Part shown: positions 4,977-6,679 of the stretch, in pieces
Numbering within the stretch: position 1 is the first letter of the stretch
How the letters are laid out: every line of letters begins with the position of its first letter
NCBI GenBank assembly: GCA_002396325.1
Contig: DGXM01000142.1
Span: 1-6,679 of the forward strand
From: Treponema sp. UBA4232
Lineage (GTDB): Bacteria; Spirochaetota; Spirochaetia; Treponematales; Treponemataceae
Direction: 5' to 3'
DNA length: 6,679 nt
Program-made: the position numbers and the translations under genes
Notes under the pieces: model-generated
Told to the model about the DNA's origin: nothing
What the model saw: the letters and a program-made list of their open reading frames with translations, nothing else
The model's database searches: none

Positions 4977-6332
4977 TTACACGAGGCCCTGGGCTACCAT
5001 TGCGGTGGCGACCTTTACGAAACCGGCGATGTTGGCGCCTGCCACGTAGTCACCCTCGGTGGCGTACTTTTTGGCGTTTTCGTAAGCGTTGTCGTGGATG
5101 TTGGTCATAATCTGCTTGAGTTTTGCATCAACTTCCTCGAAAGTCCATGAAAGGCGCTCTGAGTTCTGGCTCATCTCAAGACCGGAGACTGCAACACCAC
5201 CGGCGTTGGAGGCTTTTCCAGGAGCGAATGACACACCGTTTGCCTGCAGATACTTGATGGCCTCTGCACGAGTCGGCATGTTTGCACCTTCGGCAACAAG
5301 CTTCACACCGTTTGCAACCATCTTCTTTGCATCTTCCTCATAGATTTCATCCTGAGTAGCGCAGGGGAATGCAAGGTCAGCCTTAACACCCCAGGGCTTT
5401 TCACCCTTGAAGAACTTTGCGTTCGGATACTTCTTCACGTATGCGTCCACCTTCTCGCGGCGTGCACGGAATTCCTTTACGTACTCAAGCTTTTCCTGAG
5501 TGATTCCCTCTTCGTCGAGGATATATCCTGTTGAATCGGAAAGTGTGATCGGCTTTCCACCCAGCTGAATCAGCTTTTCAGCGGCATACTGGGCAACGTT
5601 TCCGTCACCGGAGATGATGGCGGTCTTTCCCTTGAAATCCTGTCCCTTCTTTGCGAGCATGCACTCTGCGAAGTAAATCAGACCGTAACCAGTGGCCTCT
5701 GTACGAGCCAAAGAACCGCCGAAAGTAAGACCCTTTCCAGTCAAAACACCGGTATACTCGTTGCGGAGTCTCTTGTACTGACCGAACATATAGGCAACTT
5801 CCTTTCCACCAACACCCTTGTCGCCGGCAGGAACATCAGTGTCAGGTCCAATGTGGCGGTAAAGCTCTGTCATAAATGACTGGCAGAAACGCATGATTTC
5901 GGCATCGCTCTTTCCGTGGCCATCGAAATCGGAACCACCCTTTCCACCGCCCATCGGCAATGTTGTAAGGCTGTTCTTCAAAACCTGCTCAAATCCCAGG
6001 AACTTCAAAACGTCCAGACCCACCTCGGGGCTAAAGCGCAATCCGCCTTTATAGGGTCCAATTGCAGAGTTGAACTGAACACGGAATCCGCGGTTCACGT
6101 GAGGTTTGCCCTGATCGTCTGTCCACGGCACACGGAACATAATGATTCTTTCCGGCTCAACCATACGCTCCAAAACGGCATACTCTTCCAGCTGCGGCAT
6201 CTTGTCAACAGCGGGTGAAATCGCTTCGAGCACCAGACCCACGGCCTGAAGGAAGTGATCCTGATCAGCATAACGGGCGCTGACATCATCCCAAACACGC
6301 TTGCAGTAAGCGTTTTTAATATTGTATTGCAT
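4977..6332 (-). CDS. gdhA: NADP-specific glutamate dehydrogenase
   Basis: The 451-residue length and full-length similarity mark a hexameric small-subunit glutamate dehydrogenase, which aminates 2-oxoglutarate with ammonium and NADPH in the cytoplasm. The N-terminal substrate domain shows GPYKGGLRF (92-100) and the active-site LPMGGGKGGSDFD (125-137) with catalytic K131. D171 in VPAGDKGVGGKE is the catalytic aspartate. The Rossmann domain starts at GKTAIISGDGNVAQ (235-248). The LSDSTG loop (264-269) after the second strand favours NADP(H) over NAD. Oddities: the nucleotide loop reads GDG where GSG is usual, and K172/K177 replace the common I and R of GDIGVGGRE. The ATG has an AGGGG ribosome site 6 nt upstream. 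The gene is monocistronic, with its own promoter and terminator, and at about 52% G+C in sampled lines it is richer than the accessory genes, as expected of a well-expressed core gene. Confidence 0.97.
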   Translation of the reverse strand: MQYNIKNAYCKRVWDDVSARYADQDHFLQAVGLVLEAISPAVDKMPQLEEYAVLERMVEPERIIMFRVPWTDDQGKPHVNRGFRVQFNSAIGPYKGGLRFSPEVGLDVLKFLGFEQVLKNSLTTLPMGGGKGGSDFDGHGKSDAEIMRFCQSFMTELYRHIGPDTDVPAGDKGVGGKEVAYMFGQYKRLRNEYTGVLTGKGLTFGGSLARTEATGYGLIYFAECMLAKKGQDFKGKTAIISGDGNVAQYAAEKLIQLGGKPITLSDSTGYILDEEGITQEKLEYVKEFRARREKVDAYVKKYPNAKFFKGEKPWGVKADLAFPCATQDEIYEEDAKKMVANGVKLVAEGANMPTRAEAIKYLQANGVSFAPGKASNAGGVAVSGLEMSQNSERLSWTFEEVDAKLKQIMTNIHDNAYENAKKYATEGDYVAGANIAGFVKVATAMVAQGLV

Positions 6333-6375
6333 ATTGTACCCCTGGTTAACCGTTTTTATTCACAGTAACCACTTC

Positions 6376-6405
6376 ATAATAAAATATTTTTTTTTTCTGT
6401 GTCAA
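6376..6405 (-). promoter_or_regulatory. gdhA: Sigma-70-like promoter of gdhA
   Basis: On the minus strand a perfect TTGACA (6405-6400) is followed after 18 nt by TATTAT (6381-6376, 5 of 6 consensus). The spacer is a nearly pure A tract. The predicted start is near 6369, giving a leader of about 37 nt that carries the AGGGG ribosome site. Confidence 0.7.
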
Positions 6406-6414
6406 TATTTTTTA

Positions 6415-6428
6415 TGCATAATTATGCA
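6415..6428. promoter_or_regulatory. Perfect 14-bp palindrome upstream of the gdhA promoter (candidate operator)
   Basis: TGCATAATTATGCA is its own reverse complement. It lies 9 nt upstream of the gdhA -35 box, a position suited to an activator, or to a repressor contacting polymerase. I do not recognise the site: it does not fit the GlnR, NtcA or NtrC consensus sequences as I know them. It is embedded in very A+T-rich DNA (about 19% G+C over 6361-6500), so chance occurrence cannot be excluded. Confidence 0.4.
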
Positions 6429-6496
6429 GATTTTTAATTTTTTTTTGTATACTTTCATCTGAAATCTTCCATATTTGTTATTTTTTTTGATATTTT

Positions 6497-6679
6497 CAAT
6501 GGCGTTTCCCTACGGGCCGGCAGTTCCGCCATTCCGCTGCCGCTCCAGCCTCCGCACTCACCACTTCATCCTGCATGAATATGCCGGAATCTCCGTATCT
6601 TGCATCCCCGGTTCAATGGTTCGCTTGCGGTGGCCGCCAGAGGCGTGGCTCCATTGCCTAACGCGAAACTATGTTGACA
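6497..6679. repeat. G+C-rich dispersed-repeat-like block, possibly edge of an integron cassette or mobile unit
   Basis: Composition jumps from about 19% G+C (6361-6500) to about 62% (6501-6660) by hand count. The block starts with CAATGG (6497-6502) and its inverse CCATTG occurs at 6651-6656, bounding a 160-bp unit. A further CAATGG lies inside at 6614-6619. Immediately after comes GCCTAAC (6656-6662), which fits the RYYYAAC core heptamer of integron attC sites. A plus-strand frame is open from the ATG at 6499 to the right edge (60 codons, rich in Arg, Pro, Cys and His), but it lacks a ribosome site and resembles no family I know. I treat it as translation of a repeat rather than a gene. The 6429-6496 stretch before the block is T-rich low-complexity DNA with no other feature. 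Confidence 0.5.

Noticed and set aside
4923..6298. Open frames at 4923-5150, 5089-5343 and 5916-6218 (plus) and 6095-6298 (minus) overlapping gdhA
   Set aside because: They are produced by the G+C-richer codon use of gdhA; none has a ribosome site or known motif.

Overview
The window (about 43% G+C by rough hand estimate) looks like chromosomal DNA of an anaerobic, host-associated bacterium. My best guess is a Treponema-type spirochaete. This rests on the mix of gene families, the NADP-type glutamate dehydrogenase, the sigma-70-like promoters and the style of the intergenic repeats. A clostridial (Lachnospiraceae-like) source is the main alternative. No rRNA, tRNA, CRISPR array, transposase or phage gene was seen.

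The layout has three blocks. (1) Positions 1-3177, minus strand, hold a tightly packed operon read right to left: HAD-family hydrolase, AAC(6')-like GNAT acetyltransferase, a second GNAT acetyltransferase, metallo-beta-lactamase-fold hydrolase, then a two-domain protein joining a P-loop kinase to an aminoglycoside-phosphotransferase-type kinase, which runs off the left edge. The four gaps between genes are 11, 2, 17 and 1 nt. A near-consensus promoter lies just upstream of the HAD gene. (2) Positions 3178-4820 begin with a divergent intergenic region carrying a double-hairpin repeat, followed on the plus strand by a PPM1/LCMT-type methyltransferase and a GrpB-family (UPF0157) protein, probably co-transcribed. 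The methyltransferase promoter sits so close to its start codon that the mRNA may be leaderless. (3) Positions 4821-6679 hold gdhA (NADP-specific glutamate dehydrogenase) on the minus strand. It has its own promoter, a perfect 14-bp palindrome upstream of that promoter, and a strong terminator. At the right edge is an abrupt 62% G+C block that looks like a dispersed repeat and ends in an integron-attC-like core heptamer.

The core metabolic gene is gdhA, which assimilates ammonium into glutamate. The other seven genes are accessory: small-molecule kinases, acetyltransferases, a hydrolase, a phosphatase-like protein, a methyltransferase and a nucleotidyltransferase-fold protein. Together they resemble a xenobiotic or antibiotic-modification neighbourhood, but no substrate can be read from the sequence. 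The most notable items are the kinase-APH fusion, the compact enzyme operon, the possibly leaderless methyltransferase gene, the palindrome at gdhA and the G+C-rich block with the attC-like edge.
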